From NCBI GenBank assembly GCA_030267565.1, contig BRXU01000004.1, positions 7,332,001-7,396,000 of the forward strand: DNA of 64,000 bases, given 5' to 3'. Both the position numbers and the translations under genes were made by a program. How positions within the stretch are numbered: position 1 is the first letter of the stretch; each line of letters opens with the position of its first letter. This document shows positions 48,701 through 59,635 of the stretch, piece after piece. Origin of the DNA: Pleodorina starrii. Lineage: Eukaryota; Chlorophyta; Chlorophyceae; Chlamydomonadales; Volvocaceae. The notes beneath the pieces are model-generated. The model saw nothing but the letters and a program-made list of their open reading frames with translations, did no database searches and was not told the origin of the DNA.

Positions 48701-51700
48701 CACGCAGCAGCTTGGGGCTGGAGGGGTAACGGCCCAGCGCCGTACGGTAATAACCCTCCGCCTGGACACATGGGGGGGGGGACACATGGGAGGGGACACA
48801 TGGGGGGGGGGCACATGGGGGGGGGGCACATGGGGGGGGGCACATGGGGGGGGCATATGGGGGGGGCATAAGGGACACGCGCCGGTAGGTGGTTGCCAGC
48901 CCCAGCGGGCGTCCCAACAGCGGGCATCCGCAAGTCCACACCCAGGTGAGGAGAGATGAGGTGGTGGGGGGGGTTGCTTTAGAAGCGGCAGAAGCGGAGA
49001 GGAGCAGCAGGAAAGTGATGACACGCGCTGAGAAGGGGGCGGGGGGGGGGTTTTGAGAAAGGGGGGTCAAGAGCGGAAGTTGGAAGCCCTCACGTCATCT
49101 GAGCGAAACCTGAAGCGGAGGACAGGCAGCCGGAAACGGGGTACCTGCACAGCTGCACAACTGCACAGCCGCACAACGCCATACCACCCTTCAGCTTCCC
49201 CGGGGGGTTCGCGAGGGGCAATCGTGTCCTAACCCAACCCAAACCGCCCCCCCCCCCGCGCACCACGTTGACGGATTTCTCGATCCGGTGCAGCGCCTTG
49301 GCCAGGGAGGTGAAGGCCACCGTGTTGTGGAGCAGAAGCTGCCAGAAGTTGCGGATGGCGACCAGGGCGGAGCGGTGCGCGCGCATGACCAGCCTGGGAG
49401 GGGTAGTTGGGGGCGGCCGGGGGGGGAGGGGGGTGGGTGGGCTGCAGTTCGCATGGCGAGATGGGTGGCAAGGTGGAACACGTTTGCACCGATGGCTGGA
49501 TCAATGTCCTTCCTGCTCGGGACTGTGGAGTTGACGGGGGTTGACGGACAGCTCGCCGAGGCAGGGGGGTCAGGGAGTAATATGCTCCTTTATGTAACAA
49601 TGAGGACGTCACTGCGGACGTTGTTGAGCAAGCTGCAGCGGCCGCTGAACCTCCGGAACTGTTAACAATAACCTTAACCCATACCCATACAGGGGGAGTT
49701 CATACGGTATAGCCAATGTATGTCCAGCAGCAGCGTTGGGGTCCACAGATCGTCACCGACAACGACACCAGGGAGAGACAGAGACGCCCTGCGCTCACGT
49801 CCCAGCTGTCGGCCTGGTGTATGCCGCCCGCAGCGTCTCACCCTAGGGTATTCTGCGACGTAGAACAAGGCTCTTGCTGGACGGCTGCCCGCGCCGGAGC
49901 GGAGCCGCATTGCCCCGTAGCGTTTCCGCTACCCCCCCCCCCTGAGCACCACCAACGCACCCACCACCCAACGTCACGGCACGCAACGGACCTGTGGTTG
50001 CGCTGGTACTCGACGTACGACACCAGATCCACGCTGCTCTCCCCCGTCTTGGCGCCGGACGCACGCTGCATGTGCTCCTGGGGGCGTGCACGGGAAGGTG
50101 TGTGAGTGGGGGGGGGGGGGGTAGTGGGGTGTGTGGTTGTGTGGGTGTGTGTGCGTGCTATGGGCGTGTGTGTTGTGTTGTGTGTGGGGGTGAGCGAGGG
50201 GTGCAGCAGGGTTGGGCACACGGCATCCCCGGCGGGTGGGGTTTCGGTTGATCAGTTGTGTGTTTTCGCGGTATTGCGTGTCATAACGCGTGCTAACGCA
50301 CAGGCCGGTACGGCAGCCCGCGCTGCTTTTACTGATGATGGGATGGGATGGCATGGGATGGGAGGTAACGATGAAACCTGGACAGACCTGGAGAAACGAG
50401 ATACCCTAAAGGCTGCCACCACCATCGGCTGTAGAAATACGCGGTACACAGGCGGCTCTTCCAGCCGGGCCCCTTCAGTCAGCCCACGCTGCTGACGTAG
50501 CCGCGCAAGCCCCCCCCCAAGCCGCCACCCCAAGCCCGCCACCCCAAGCTCGCACCTGCTCCCTTGCGAAGATTGCGAAGCGCTCCGAGAGGTTGGGGGT
50601 GCACTTCTTGGCGGTCTGCAGCTGGCTGTACCCCGTCTGCGTGGACTCGAGCACATCAATCAGCAAGTTGACGTAGGTGACGATCATGAGGGCGTTACTC
50701 GGGAACAGCTGCATGCCGCCCTTGATCACGATCTCCGCCTCCTTGGCGGCGACGCGGTCGAGCACCTCGTAGTGCGGGTCGGTCCACTTGCGGCACACTC
50801 GCGCCACGATCTCGACCTGGTGGGTTGGTTGGTGGGTTGGGAGGTGGGTTGGGAGGTGGGAGGGATGGGACAGGGAGCGCGAGTCCTGACTTGCAGGATT
50901 GCATCACTGCGGAAGGGGAGTGAGGAGGGGAGCGGTAGGTAAGTGGGGAGGGGGGTGAAGGGGGAGGGGGGGATAAGTACCGGTGCGTGTGACTGTGTGT
51001 GTGTGTGTGTGCCAGCGGTGCGGACCTCCCCGCGTCGCAACCGTCCCTCGGCCGGCTGAGGTAGCACGCACACAAGCGACTCACGATTTCGGTAACCGAA
51101 ATCTCCCAACAGAGCAAGCCTTCACATCAGAGCACACGAAGGAATACCGGTAGATCATGCACGTGTACGGCCACGCACACGCATACGGTCGGCCCTCACG
51201 CACCTCCCGCGCGTTCTTGAACTTGTAAATGCGCCGCGCCTTCTGGCCCACCGGCGCCGTACGGTACCGCATGAGGACGTACATCGTCCACCACGTCAGC
51301 CTGACGTACGACACAATGGCGCCCACCACGAACGCCGCGCCCATGATGCAAAGGAAGGTGGTGGTGGCGCGCTGTTGGAAGTCGCGGTCCTCCTGCGGGG
51401 CTCGAGCACGTGCGGGCGCGTGCATGTGAGTGCGGCGGCGTCGAGGACATATCAAGGTACGACGCAGAGAAACGAGTCGCTCGTGTTGTTCCCTGGCCAC
51501 TCGGCTGGCTTGGCTCCAGTGTGCTGCTTTCAGTGTCGGTCAGCCCATCAGCCCGTCAGCACTGTCCCAGGCTCCGTGACCGCATATCAATCCCAGGTGT
51601 ACCCAGGCAACCCCTTCCCCCCCCCAAAGGAACCCAAGAACCCATCCACCTGGTCATGGAAGGCCAAGACGACTGCCCCCAGGGCGGTGCTGGCTATCGC

Positions 51701-54700
51701 GGCGTTGAATCCCACTCGCAGGTGGTTGACCCAACCGAACAGGTGAGGTTGCTGGGGTGGGTGATGCACAGGCGGGCGGGCGGGCGGGCGGGCATTCCGG
51801 TGTCAGGAAAGCAGGCAAGGCAGACAACCAAGCGTGTGGAGTCGAATGGGTGCAGTACCGGTGCGGTTGGAAGACACGGCAGGCTTCTGGGGTGGGGGGT
51901 GGGGCACCCAAGGACGGGCTCGTTGCCCGGGCCTCCCTGAACACCGGGGGAGAGCGGGGTCGCAGCAGGTCTGGTCTCCCGCATGGATTGCCTGATTGCG
52001 AGTTCCTGGCTCCTCGCCATTGATATTGCCATTGCCCATTGCCAATGGGCCATTGGCGCTGCCGGGTGAAAAGAAAATACCGAAGCGCCGGCGCCGCCGG
52101 GTGATGGCGCCCACATGTCCAGAAGGCGGGCTGATGACCCACGGGTCGGTTCCCAGCCCGTCAGTGCTCAGTCCGCAGCTCCACACTCACCCATTTCAGG
52201 TAGATCCAGGCCAGGTATGAGGAGAGAATGAACTGCAGCACGACCTTGACCTTGGACCAGCCCACGCCGTACGACACGACGGTCATCAGAAACTTGATGC
52301 AGAGCGCCCGGACCTTTGGGGCAACGGCGGCACACACCCACACACCCACACACACGCGCACGGGGTTCAGAACTGGCCTTTCCAGGGTCTAGACCCACGG
52401 TAACAGCAACAATAATAACAACAGGTAGGTAGGTAGGTAGGTAGGTAGGTGCACCGCACTCTATGCGGGCGCCATACACGGTCCCATACAGCCGCGGCCC
52501 ACATCCAGTCAACGGCCCACATCCAGTCAACGGCCCACGCCCAACGATTGAGCTCCAGGGTTGCTCCCCCAGGGTCACAGCGCGTGTCGTGACGCAGCGA
52601 GGGGCAGCCCCAAATAGCGCCGCTGTGGTGCGGCAGATGCATCACACGTTGCCCCCACCTCCCCGGCCCAGCCCCCTGGGGACCGCACGCGCACAACGCA
52701 CCTGCACATCGCTGTTGGCGGTGGCGTACAGGTTCCGGCTGGTGGGGTTCAGCTCAAAGTCCTGTCGGGGGAGGGCGCATCGACCAGGGGAGCAAGAGGC
52801 GTGAACCGCGGCGAGGCGTCAACGCCAGGGAGGCATCAGGGATCAGGGGAGGGTTGTGGCTGGCAGCGCTGAAGGGGTCAACTCGGTAGGGGGACACACC
52901 GCTGCCTCCCTTTCACACCCTCGGACCCAGGGGGCCTCTCCTGCTCTTCCGCCCGGCCCTGCCAGCCCGCCAGCCTCACCGGACTCCACCTCCGCACCCG
53001 CAAGCCCCACCCCTCTCCCCAGCACAGCCAGCCTCTTCCCACCAGCGCCACTGCAACCCGGTTCCACCCATCAGCCCCCGCCACAACCAGCCCCCACTTA
53101 CTGTTTACCCCCAGTCCCAGTCGCCCAGCTGGGCCTCCCAACACACACACACACACACGTACACACACACTCACACACAGGCACACACGCACCGCCATGA
53201 GGTTCAGCAGCGCCATCAGCAGGTACACCAGGAGGGCGGCACCGGCGGATGTCATGTGGGCCACGTGTAGCATATGGGTGCATACTGGGGCGGGGACAAG
53301 GAGAGGGCGCGGACGGTCAGGGGGTTGCCCGAGGGCAGGTGGGACGAGGAATGTGTGGGTTGTGGCAACAGGAGCCGAGGGATGTCTGCGATGCGCTGTC
53401 TCGCCTGTATGCCGGGGCGCGCGTGCACGTCCCGACCTGTCGGGGCGCTCCACGGCTTTGGGCAGCTCGTGAAACGCACCAGCAGCTCGTGTGACCCACA
53501 CACATCATCAATAAAGCGTGCGGAAAGACCTGCTGCGCTGTCGCCTGGAACTCCCACTGAGGGCAGGTGCCGGGCAGATGGCAGCATGCGGCAGTTGCAT
53601 GCAGCGCCCCGGCCCCCCCCCCCCGAGCAAAGCCTTGCTCGAGCTGCACCCAGATGAACCTTAACACCCTAAAACCTTGAGCCCCCTTCTCTCCCCTTAG
53701 CTCAACTCCCTCTACGACGAGATGCGGGGACTGGCAGGGCCGCCCGCCCCCCACCCCCACATCCCAAACCGGCTCACTCCTCCCCCCCATCCCCAGGTGT
53801 CCGCTACTATTTTGCAACTGCGCTTACCAACGTTGGGGAAGATGGCAAGGCGGTTGCGCTCCTCCTTGGGGAAGCCCACCCAACGGCCTGCGACGGTTAA
53901 GGGTGAGCTGCTTAAGGCGATGTCGGTGTCGGTTTGAGGGGCCAGCCCATAGAACAGACGCTGGAACAGCCGATGCGGCCTTTGAAGAGCCGACCGGCTT
54001 CCCGCCCTTCCCGCACTTACAGTCGAAAGGCAGCTGCAGCAACGTCAGCGTCGCCACATCCAGCACGTGAAAGAATATGTTGGCGAACACACGGAGCAGC
54101 TTGATGGGCCTGAGGGAGGTTGGGTGTGGGAAAGGTGGGTGGTGGTGGCAGCCAGGCGGGGAGAGATATGCAGTGCGCCGGGTGGTGGTGGCGGGGATGG
54201 TAGTGTATGTGGTGGTGGTGTGGTATATGGTGCTGGTATGTATGTGTATGTGTTGGTGGTGGAGGGGTAGAGGTTGAATCCAAGCGGCCGCGGCACGCCT
54301 GCCTCCTGGTCCTCAGGGGCGGCGCCAGCGGACGGCACCCGCCCTGCCCCGAACCCGCCGGGACTCCTCCTCACCAGACGACTGGGAAGTGGCGGTGCTG
54401 GAAGCACCACGCCACCCAGGCAGCCAGCGCCACAGCCATGGCCAGGAGCGCGATCATGCCGTACTGGGCAACCAGCAAGATGGTGTAGCCCTGCAGCGGC
54501 GGCGACGCAGGGGCAGGAGGGTCAGCTGTGCCGCGTTCGTGCACCTCCTGGCGCAGGGCTGGCGCACCCCTCCCGTGTGTCACTCCACGTTGCCCCAGCA
54601 TGAGTCTGGGGCCTGGGGCCTGTGCCCCAATCGCAATGTCCGCCAGCGTTGAACCCCTTTCCATCGCACCTCTACGTGTACCGCATCCGGCCGGCCAGCC

Positions 54701-54980
54701 GGGTAGCTAGGGCAGCCCTCGGCCGTGCAGGACCCCAGCCAGCCAGCCAGGAACCCCGGCAGCCAGCCAGCGCCCATCCATCCATCCAGCCAACCCAGCA
54801 GCCGAGAATGTGACATCTTCAGCCAGACATCCAGCCAGCCAACCCTCTCAGCCACCTTTGCGAACATCCCAGCCAGCCAGGCGCCAGTCAGCCATTCACC
54901 CACTCACCCGTGGTTGGATGAAGTCCACAACACGCAGCACCTGGAGCGCCTTCCACAGCCTATCGAGGGGAGTGGAGCGC

Positions 54981-55013
<33 letters not shown>

Positions 55014-56242
55014 ATGCATGAAAAGTGTCCTGGGTCCATGGGTCCTTGGGTCCATGGGTCATGGGAGCCTTGACAGCTGAGATGCGGATGGGGCCCAACA
55101 TGCCCCCATGTGTTCCCGATCTCACGCCCTCACGGCCCTTGCCCCCTTCCTTCATCATTGCTTCTGTCATGCAGGGGCAGCAAGATACACGAACACGCGT
55201 CCCCGCACCAGGGCCGTGGGGGCGCCAGTTGCGCGGCAGCCGGCAAGGATGGGCCCCGGGAAGCCCGGTCACCAGCCCCAGAGCACGCCGGAGGCCCTGC
55301 ACGCTCACCAAAAGTCCTGGTTGATGACCCAGCCGTCTTCGGCAGCAAACACCACCGTGAACAGCTGACAGAAGTCGAGGGCCAACCTGCCGATCGGGTG
55401 TGGATACGGGGTCAGCAGACGGCAGCCTCATCGGCATTGGCAAGGCAAGGCTAACCGGGCCACCAGGATACGCACGACCGCCAGGATACGAACCGCCGTG
55501 CCCACGTACAAGGAAGACGTGGATGCGCCCTTTACATGTCGGTGTCCACAAGCATTGGGTGGGCACGGATGACGGCTTTCCGCGTGATCCGATCCGTTTG
55601 TCAGTGTGTGGGGCTATGCGGGGCGTCCCCTCTCACCGGCACCCATCACACGCGCCGTGGCATCCATGGCACAATACCCTCTCAATGCTGCTGTGCTCCG
55701 CAGCATATGCTTGTGGAACCCGGCACCGCCACAATTACAGTGTGGCTAGCCCTCTGGATTTTTGCAGCGGAAGCGTGCACGCCAGCACGGCCCAAGGTTC
55801 TGGTCTCCTGCCCGCTCGACCCCCCTTCATATGATCCCAGTTCTTGCCCCTGCCCATAACCCCGTTCATGCCCCTGCCCGTGGCCCCGTTCGTGCCCCTG
55901 CCCCTGGCCTCGTTCATGCCCCTGCCCCTGGCCTCGTTCATGCCCTTGGCCCTGGCCCCGTTCATGCCCCTGGCCCGGGCCTCGTTCATGCCCCTGCCCC
56001 TGTCCCCGTTCATGCCCCTGGCCCTGACCCCGTTCATGCCCCTGGCCCGGGCCTCGTTCGTGCCCCTGCCCCTGGCCCCGTTCGTGCCTCTGCCCGTGGC
56101 CCCGTTTGTGCCCCTGCCCCTGGCCCCCTTTGTGCCCCTGCCCCTGGCCCCCTGCTCACTTGACAAGAAGGAAGCGCACGCCCGTGTTGTAGCGCTCCTT
56201 GACGATGGTGAACAGGACACCGAACACGCCCACCACGACGCC
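29987..56242 (-). CDS. Giant TmcB-like multi-pass membrane protein with PAS domains (5' end not resolved)
   Basis: A member of the TmcB (tiny macrocysts B) family, expanded in volvocine algae and of unknown biochemical function; PAS modules suggest sensing of light, redox or a ligand. I could follow 38 exons from 56242 down to a TGA at 29987. Their phases all join, giving 9,483 nt (3,160 codons plus stop). Order: N-terminal helices, conserved cytoplasmic linker with an HAT/TPR-like block, about four PAS modules interrupted by very long low-complexity segments, then a second membrane region. Exon coordinates are given in the three sub-entries. The first visible exon starts in phase 0 after an AG, and no in-frame ATG precedes it before a stop, so at least one upstream exon is missing. 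The C-terminus is a Gly run followed by TGA; a GTGAGG there could also be a donor. Confidence 0.9.
30388..30650 (+). repeat. Polypurine tract (GGGGAAGGAGAA-type) in a TmcB intron
   Basis: Nearly uninterrupted purines on the plus strand (pyrimidines in the transcript). A block of 12- and 24-bp units of GGGGAAGGAGAA and GGGGAAGGAGGA covers 30505-30640. It fills most of intron 30385-30816. Confidence 0.9.
30428..30505 (+). repeat. Dispersed intronic element, copy in the last TmcB intron
   Basis: GGAAACCGCAGCG followed after an internal duplication by GAGGCGGTGTTAGG and CACGAGCGGAGGG. It is oriented opposite to the host gene. Confidence 0.55.
32500..32756 (+). repeat. Degenerate telomere-like tract (TTTTAGGG-type) in a TmcB intron
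   Basis: About 250 bp of T-rich repeats built on TTTTAGGG, with drift to TTTTAAGG and TTTTTAGGG, inside intron 32365-33251. A short reverse-complement tract (CCCTAAAACCCTCAAAACC) lies at about 32229-32256 in the next intron. Confidence 0.85.
38046..38226 (+). repeat. Telomere-like tract (TTTTAGGG/TTTTTAGGG) in a TmcB intron
   Basis: 180 bp of near-tandem GGGTTTTTAG and GTTTTAGG units inside intron 38024-38608, better preserved than the tract at 32.5 kb. Confidence 0.9.
40806..40850 (+). repeat. Dispersed intronic element, copy in TmcB intron 40760-40927
   Basis: GAAGATGGTACCGCAGCGG then AGGAACGAAGGCGCC. It lies opposite to the host gene in a 168-bp intron. Confidence 0.6.
46020..46082 (-). 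repeat. Dispersed intronic element, inverted copy in TmcB intron 45645-46187
   Basis: Read on the minus strand: GATAAAGATAACGCAGCG, AAGGGAGGGAGGCGGCG, TTAGCGATGAGCGGACCC. The last part extends the match to the copy at 46401 beyond the 45-bp core. Confidence 0.7.
46401..46470 (+). repeat. Dispersed intronic element, copy in TmcB intron 46349-47077
   Basis: GAAGAAGACACCGCAGGGAA, GGGACGGAGGCGGCGC, TAGCGAGGAGCGGACCC. The 3' part matches the inverted copy near 46020. Confidence 0.7.
47131..47548 (+). repeat. Perfect (GTGAG)n array, about 84 copies, in a TmcB intron
   Basis: 418 bp of an uninterrupted pentamer. In the transcribed (minus) strand it reads (CTCAC)n and ends 28 bp upstream of a 26-nt coding micro-exon (47103-47078). 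All the HLTSPHLTSP-type ORFs here are repeat artefacts. Confidence 0.98.
47660..47697 (-). repeat. Dispersed intronic element, inverted copy in TmcB intron 47104-47757
   Basis: Read on the minus strand: GGAAGAAACCGCAGCG, AAGGGACGGATGCGACG. Confidence 0.6.
48762..48872 (+). repeat. CACATG plus G-run repeat next to a TmcB acceptor
   Basis: Eight units of CACATG (late units CATATG or CATAAG) separated by runs of seven to ten G. The array begins at the acceptor of exon 48761-48640, so the transcript has a C-rich tract broken by CATGTG there. Confidence 0.9.
54720..54890 (+). repeat. CAGCCAGC-rich repeat in a TmcB intron
   Basis: Irregular clusters of CAGCCAGC and CATCCATC units in intron 54491-54907. 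A (GT)n stretch lies at 54982-55011 in the next intron. Confidence 0.75.
55843..56155 (+). repeat. 30-bp minisatellite in the first recognised TmcB intron
   Basis: About ten copies of a 30-bp unit of the type TTCATGCCCCTGCCCCTGGC with variants. It is open in more than one frame on both strands (giving MPLPLAPF or RGMNGARG repeats). It lies inside intron 55387-56159 and touches the donor of exon 56242-56160. Confidence 0.92.
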
Positions 56243-58816
56243 CTGCGCGCGGCGGAGCGAGCCAGCCGGACGCGTGCGTGCGGCCCGGCCGGAAGGGCCG
56301 CAAGTTGCGAAGCAGAGGCAGTCATTTCACTCAGTCAGTCGGTCGGCTGAGCGGCGGTTGCTCCGCCTGGTTGTCCGGCGGGTAAGTGCTCAGGTTCGGG
56401 ACTATGCAAGGCGACTATAACATGTGCAGCACACAAACACGCACATGTGGGCTCATTTGGGCTGCAGTTCCCAAGTTCATGTGTGCGCACAAGGGATGCT
56501 TTTGCTGGCAGCACAGCCGAGTCGCCGCATGAGGGAGCAGTACAAGGTGATACATTCGCAATGCAGTGAAACAGGACTTCGCTTGGGACCGCCAAGGTGG
56601 TTAGGGAATTGCTGTGTGGCCTTCCGGGGCCTACTGCCCCGGTGCGGGCACCCGGGACTGCGGCGCCGTCAGGCGGCTGACAACGGTTTCGGAGCTGTGA
56701 AGATGCGGGTGCTGGGGGCTCCCCCCAGTGTCTTGGCCCAGCGGGCTCTGCGGGGAGGACGCGTAGTCGGGCGGCTGCCACAATCTGCAGGTCCGGGCTG
56801 CAGGTCCCCGCAGGGGCTGCAAAGCCCGTTGGCTGCAGGTTCGGGCTGCAGGCCCCCACAAGGGTGGCTCACGCCATCGGTAGTGGGATACCCCACTGCC
56901 GCATGCCAGATGTGCTGGGGCTGTGACGGGAGTTCTCCGTGAAGGTGCGGTACGTCCGCCCGGAGTTAGCAGCCGGGGACGCTCCCGGGGTAAGCTGTTA
57001 CCCTAAGCCATCCGACCGGCGCTACATGAAAGATCGAAGCTGTTGCGACCATCGGAATGCATGCGCAGAGGTGTCGCACCTCTCCCAACTCCATAAGCTC
57101 CGACGTCGCGCCATCTTCGAGCCTGCCATTGAGGCATAAAGACTTATCCGACAATGTTCGATTCGACGATGTTATGCTACCAGTTAACGTATAAGGTGCG
57201 GCAGGGTAAGCATTACAGTTGCCCGAAGCGTGTTGGGTCGGGAGAAACGTTGGGAATGGTGCAGGTTGGAAGTGCTCTGCAAGCGCTGCGCGTCTGATTC
57301 ACAACGATAAAACTGAGAAAAATGAATTCCACATCCTGCTGTGCAAAGTGCTGGCAGCGTGCAATAATAACGTTAAATTTCCGTAGCATCACCGGGCGTT
57401 CGTGGTGTACCTGCTTACGACGCTTTCTCTGCTGGGCGCCGAGCTGAAGCTGCTGACCGAGTGGCCACTCTGGCTCCGGTTTGTGCTCCCTGGCATTTCG
57501 AGAGCCTGCTTGCAGGGGCTCAGGCGGGGGCGGCGGCACTACTGCGTTACCTTCATGACTTGTTATTCGAACACTTCACCTCTACATAAGGGTTTGATGT
57601 AAAGCCTAGAAACTGGTATTGACCGTGTGGGCCATTCATAGCTATACATCTTCACAGGAGCGCTCGACTAAAACGACAGAAAATGGAAAGCGTATGTTGT
57701 TTGGCGCTGTCTGGCTTGGCAAGTGCCGCGGCTTGACGGCAAACTTGTACCGCGTACAGCAATGAGCTTCGGGTTCCGGCCAGCGTTGTTCACAATGTAC
57801 TTGTTCTGAGATCTAATTAAACTAAGTACATTGGAATTCATTCCTGGGAAGTACATACAATCCGTGTGCAAACGATCTACACGGGGCAGCGTCGCTCTTG
57901 GCTCCTTTCAATGCTTCGTGTACAGATCAGCGCTAATAAACATGATATTACCGGTCATACAAGGTTTATGTCAGGTCAATCCGTTTGCATTTATTATGAT
58001 ACTAACGAATTTCAGCCGTCGACGAACGGAAGCATCTAGCTCTACGGAAAGCTGCAGTTTCTTGCAGTTAGTCAATTTATTTTGTATGCTTATCTTATAA
58101 TTGTATTAATATCACAGTTGAAAGCCCCTACTAATGCTGACGCTCACTGAACCCGTCGTACTCATACTAACCACTCAACCTCCCCACCCCGCAAGCCGCA
58201 TCCCAACGACGTGGCACTCAGTTCCCCTTGTAAACTCCACATCTAAAGTGGGTCTCACAATGGGCCTGCGGCGCCAGGACTACCAGTACAGCCATGATGT
58301 TATATCGAGCGCAGCCCGAAACGGGTTGATTGCGGACGAGGCAATGGGCCTCTCGTATGGTGGGCGACTGGGGCAATGGGTCAGTGGCTTTGTTAGGAAG
58401 CATGACGCAACTCCTATTACGGTGCACTTCTTATCTCGTTTCTCGTAAACACTAAAATATCATTACAATAGGCATTTATCTATCTATGCATGTACGCTAC
58501 GTGATGGGTTCAAGCGAACTTGAAAGCTTGCAAGCACACCTATGGTACGATGTTATCGGCTGTCTTGCACGTCTTGCACGGCCTGTTACCGTCAGATCGG
58601 GTACCGGAAGTCCGGAACGTTGGCGCATTAACATGACGTCTAAATCAAGGCGGAAGGCAGGTGTGCCTTGGTCCAGCTTCATAGCGATCACAGGCGAGCG
58701 CAGAACACGCGATCAGACTCCCCCGTGTAACCGTGTAGCGCGCAAATTCGCGCGCAAGGGCTGAGATACTACAACATGCCAACGTACCGTCTTATAATAG
58801 TTATTTTGGTGTGTGA
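56243..58816. other. Upstream region of the TmcB gene and AT-richer gap
   Basis: The missing first exon(s) and promoter of the minus-strand gene should lie in its first kilobase or so. ORFs there (for example 56335-56859 minus) are compositional. From about 56,940 GC drops clearly. The ORF 58134-58448 plus has a coding-like second half (MGLRRQDYQYSHDV; GGRLGQWVSGFVRKHD) but no family I know. Confidence 0.45.
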
Positions 58817-59509
58817 TCGTGTTGTAAGATAGGTTGTCTCTCCGGTCAGTCCCTAGCTTCCCTGGTTGTCTCTATTCGCAACAGATCGCTTGGTGGCCGG
58901 GCTTCAAGCGCCGCCTCGCCAGCCTGGCCCACCGGTTCAACAAAGGCAGCAGAAAAGCGCAGGCAATGGCCCGGCGCCCGTGCCCTGGAAGCACTTGCAG
59001 CGGTTCAGTTAACCCAGCAAGCGGCATATGTGGCTCCCACAACGCCCCAGCTGCTGATACGGCTAGTGGGGGCGCAAGTGGCGTTAGCCAATGCGCACCA
59101 GGAGGACGGCCGCGCGGCAGCCAAGGACACACGGGCCCACGAGCTTCGGGCGGGAGAGGGCCGGCCCTGTCCCAAACTCCTAACGGCGTTCCTGCAAGCC
59201 CAGGCGGCCGAGCAGCAGCCCGCCTCAGACCAGGATGGGACGGCATCCCAGCCGACCTGTGCCGCACGTTCTGGTATGTTCTGGTCCACCATCGGCAACA
59301 CCATGGCCGGCCTCCTTACTGGGGTTGGCCGGCATACTACTACAGTACTACTATGCATTATCTCCTGGTGTTATATTGTCGTTCTTGATGTTACAAGCTC
59401 GCAAGGGTTCGTAAGGCCCAGACGAGCCAGGAGGCTCATCATGGACCGCGAGACCAAGCGCGATAGCTTAGCAAAAGGAATTAAGAACCCAGGCGAAAGC
59501 ACCAGCTAG
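58817..59509 (+). CDS. Possible gene fragment or mobile-element 3' end with one membrane segment
   Basis: The reading frame ending TAG at 59509 is open from about 58,817 (229 codons) without an early ATG, so it may be a terminal exon. It is Ala/Gln-rich, then has a hydrophobic helix (TTTVLLCIISWCYIVVLDV, about 30 residues from a basic segment RPRRARR) and a charged tail. The stop is followed by an ATAAATAAACAAATAAATAC tail, as in some retroposons. I do not recognise a family; a decayed retroelement end and a small tail-anchored protein are both possible. Confidence 0.25.
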   Translation, partial: SCCKIGCLSGQSLASLVVSIRNRSLGGRASSAASPAWPTGSTKAAEKRRQWPGARALEALAAVQLTQQAAYVAPTTPQLLIRLVGAQVALANAHQEDGRAAAKDTRAHELRAGEGRPCPKLLTAFLQAQAAEQQPASDQDGTASQPTCAARSGMFWSTIGNTMAGLLTGVGRHTTTVLLCIISWCYIVVLDVTSSQGFVRPRRARRLIMDRETKRDSLAKGIKNPGESTS

Positions 59510-59635
59510 CTCAAGACAGGATAAATAAACAAATAAATACCCATCGAAAGTTGAGAAACCCTGTCACTGCTGCGTCTCAGGAACGAACGGCGCGCCGTCC
59601 GGGGTCAGCAGCGGTAGGAGTTAGGTTACGGCCCC

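Larger units (their letters stand above)
48640..56242 (-). other. TmcB-like protein, N-terminal membrane region and linker (15 exons)
   Basis: Exons (high to low): 56242-56160, 55386-55309, 54959-54908, 54490-54375, 54109-54021, 53887-53828, 53284-53193, 52761-52702, 52313-52191, 51751-51650, 51392-51204, 50816-50556, 50077-49992, 49393-49264, 48761-48640. The first eleven (about 348 aa) carry roughly eight hydrophobic segments, for example GVVVGVFGVLFTIV, KLALDFCQLFTVVFA, a segment at 54490-54375 and one at 53284-53193. Exons 12-15 hold the family signatures MIVTYVNLLIDV, VDLVSYVEYQRNHR, RSALVAIRNFWQLLLH and RYPSSPKLLRGYGKFLE. The last is a half-a-TPR type helix pair that links the membrane part to the PAS part. 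Confidence 0.88.

Noticed and set aside
55735..56350. Repeat ORFs MPLPLAPF (plus) and RGMNGARG (minus) as a collagen-like or proline-rich gene
   Set aside because: It is a 30-bp intronic minisatellite with no conserved flanks; the surrounding minus-strand exons are secure.
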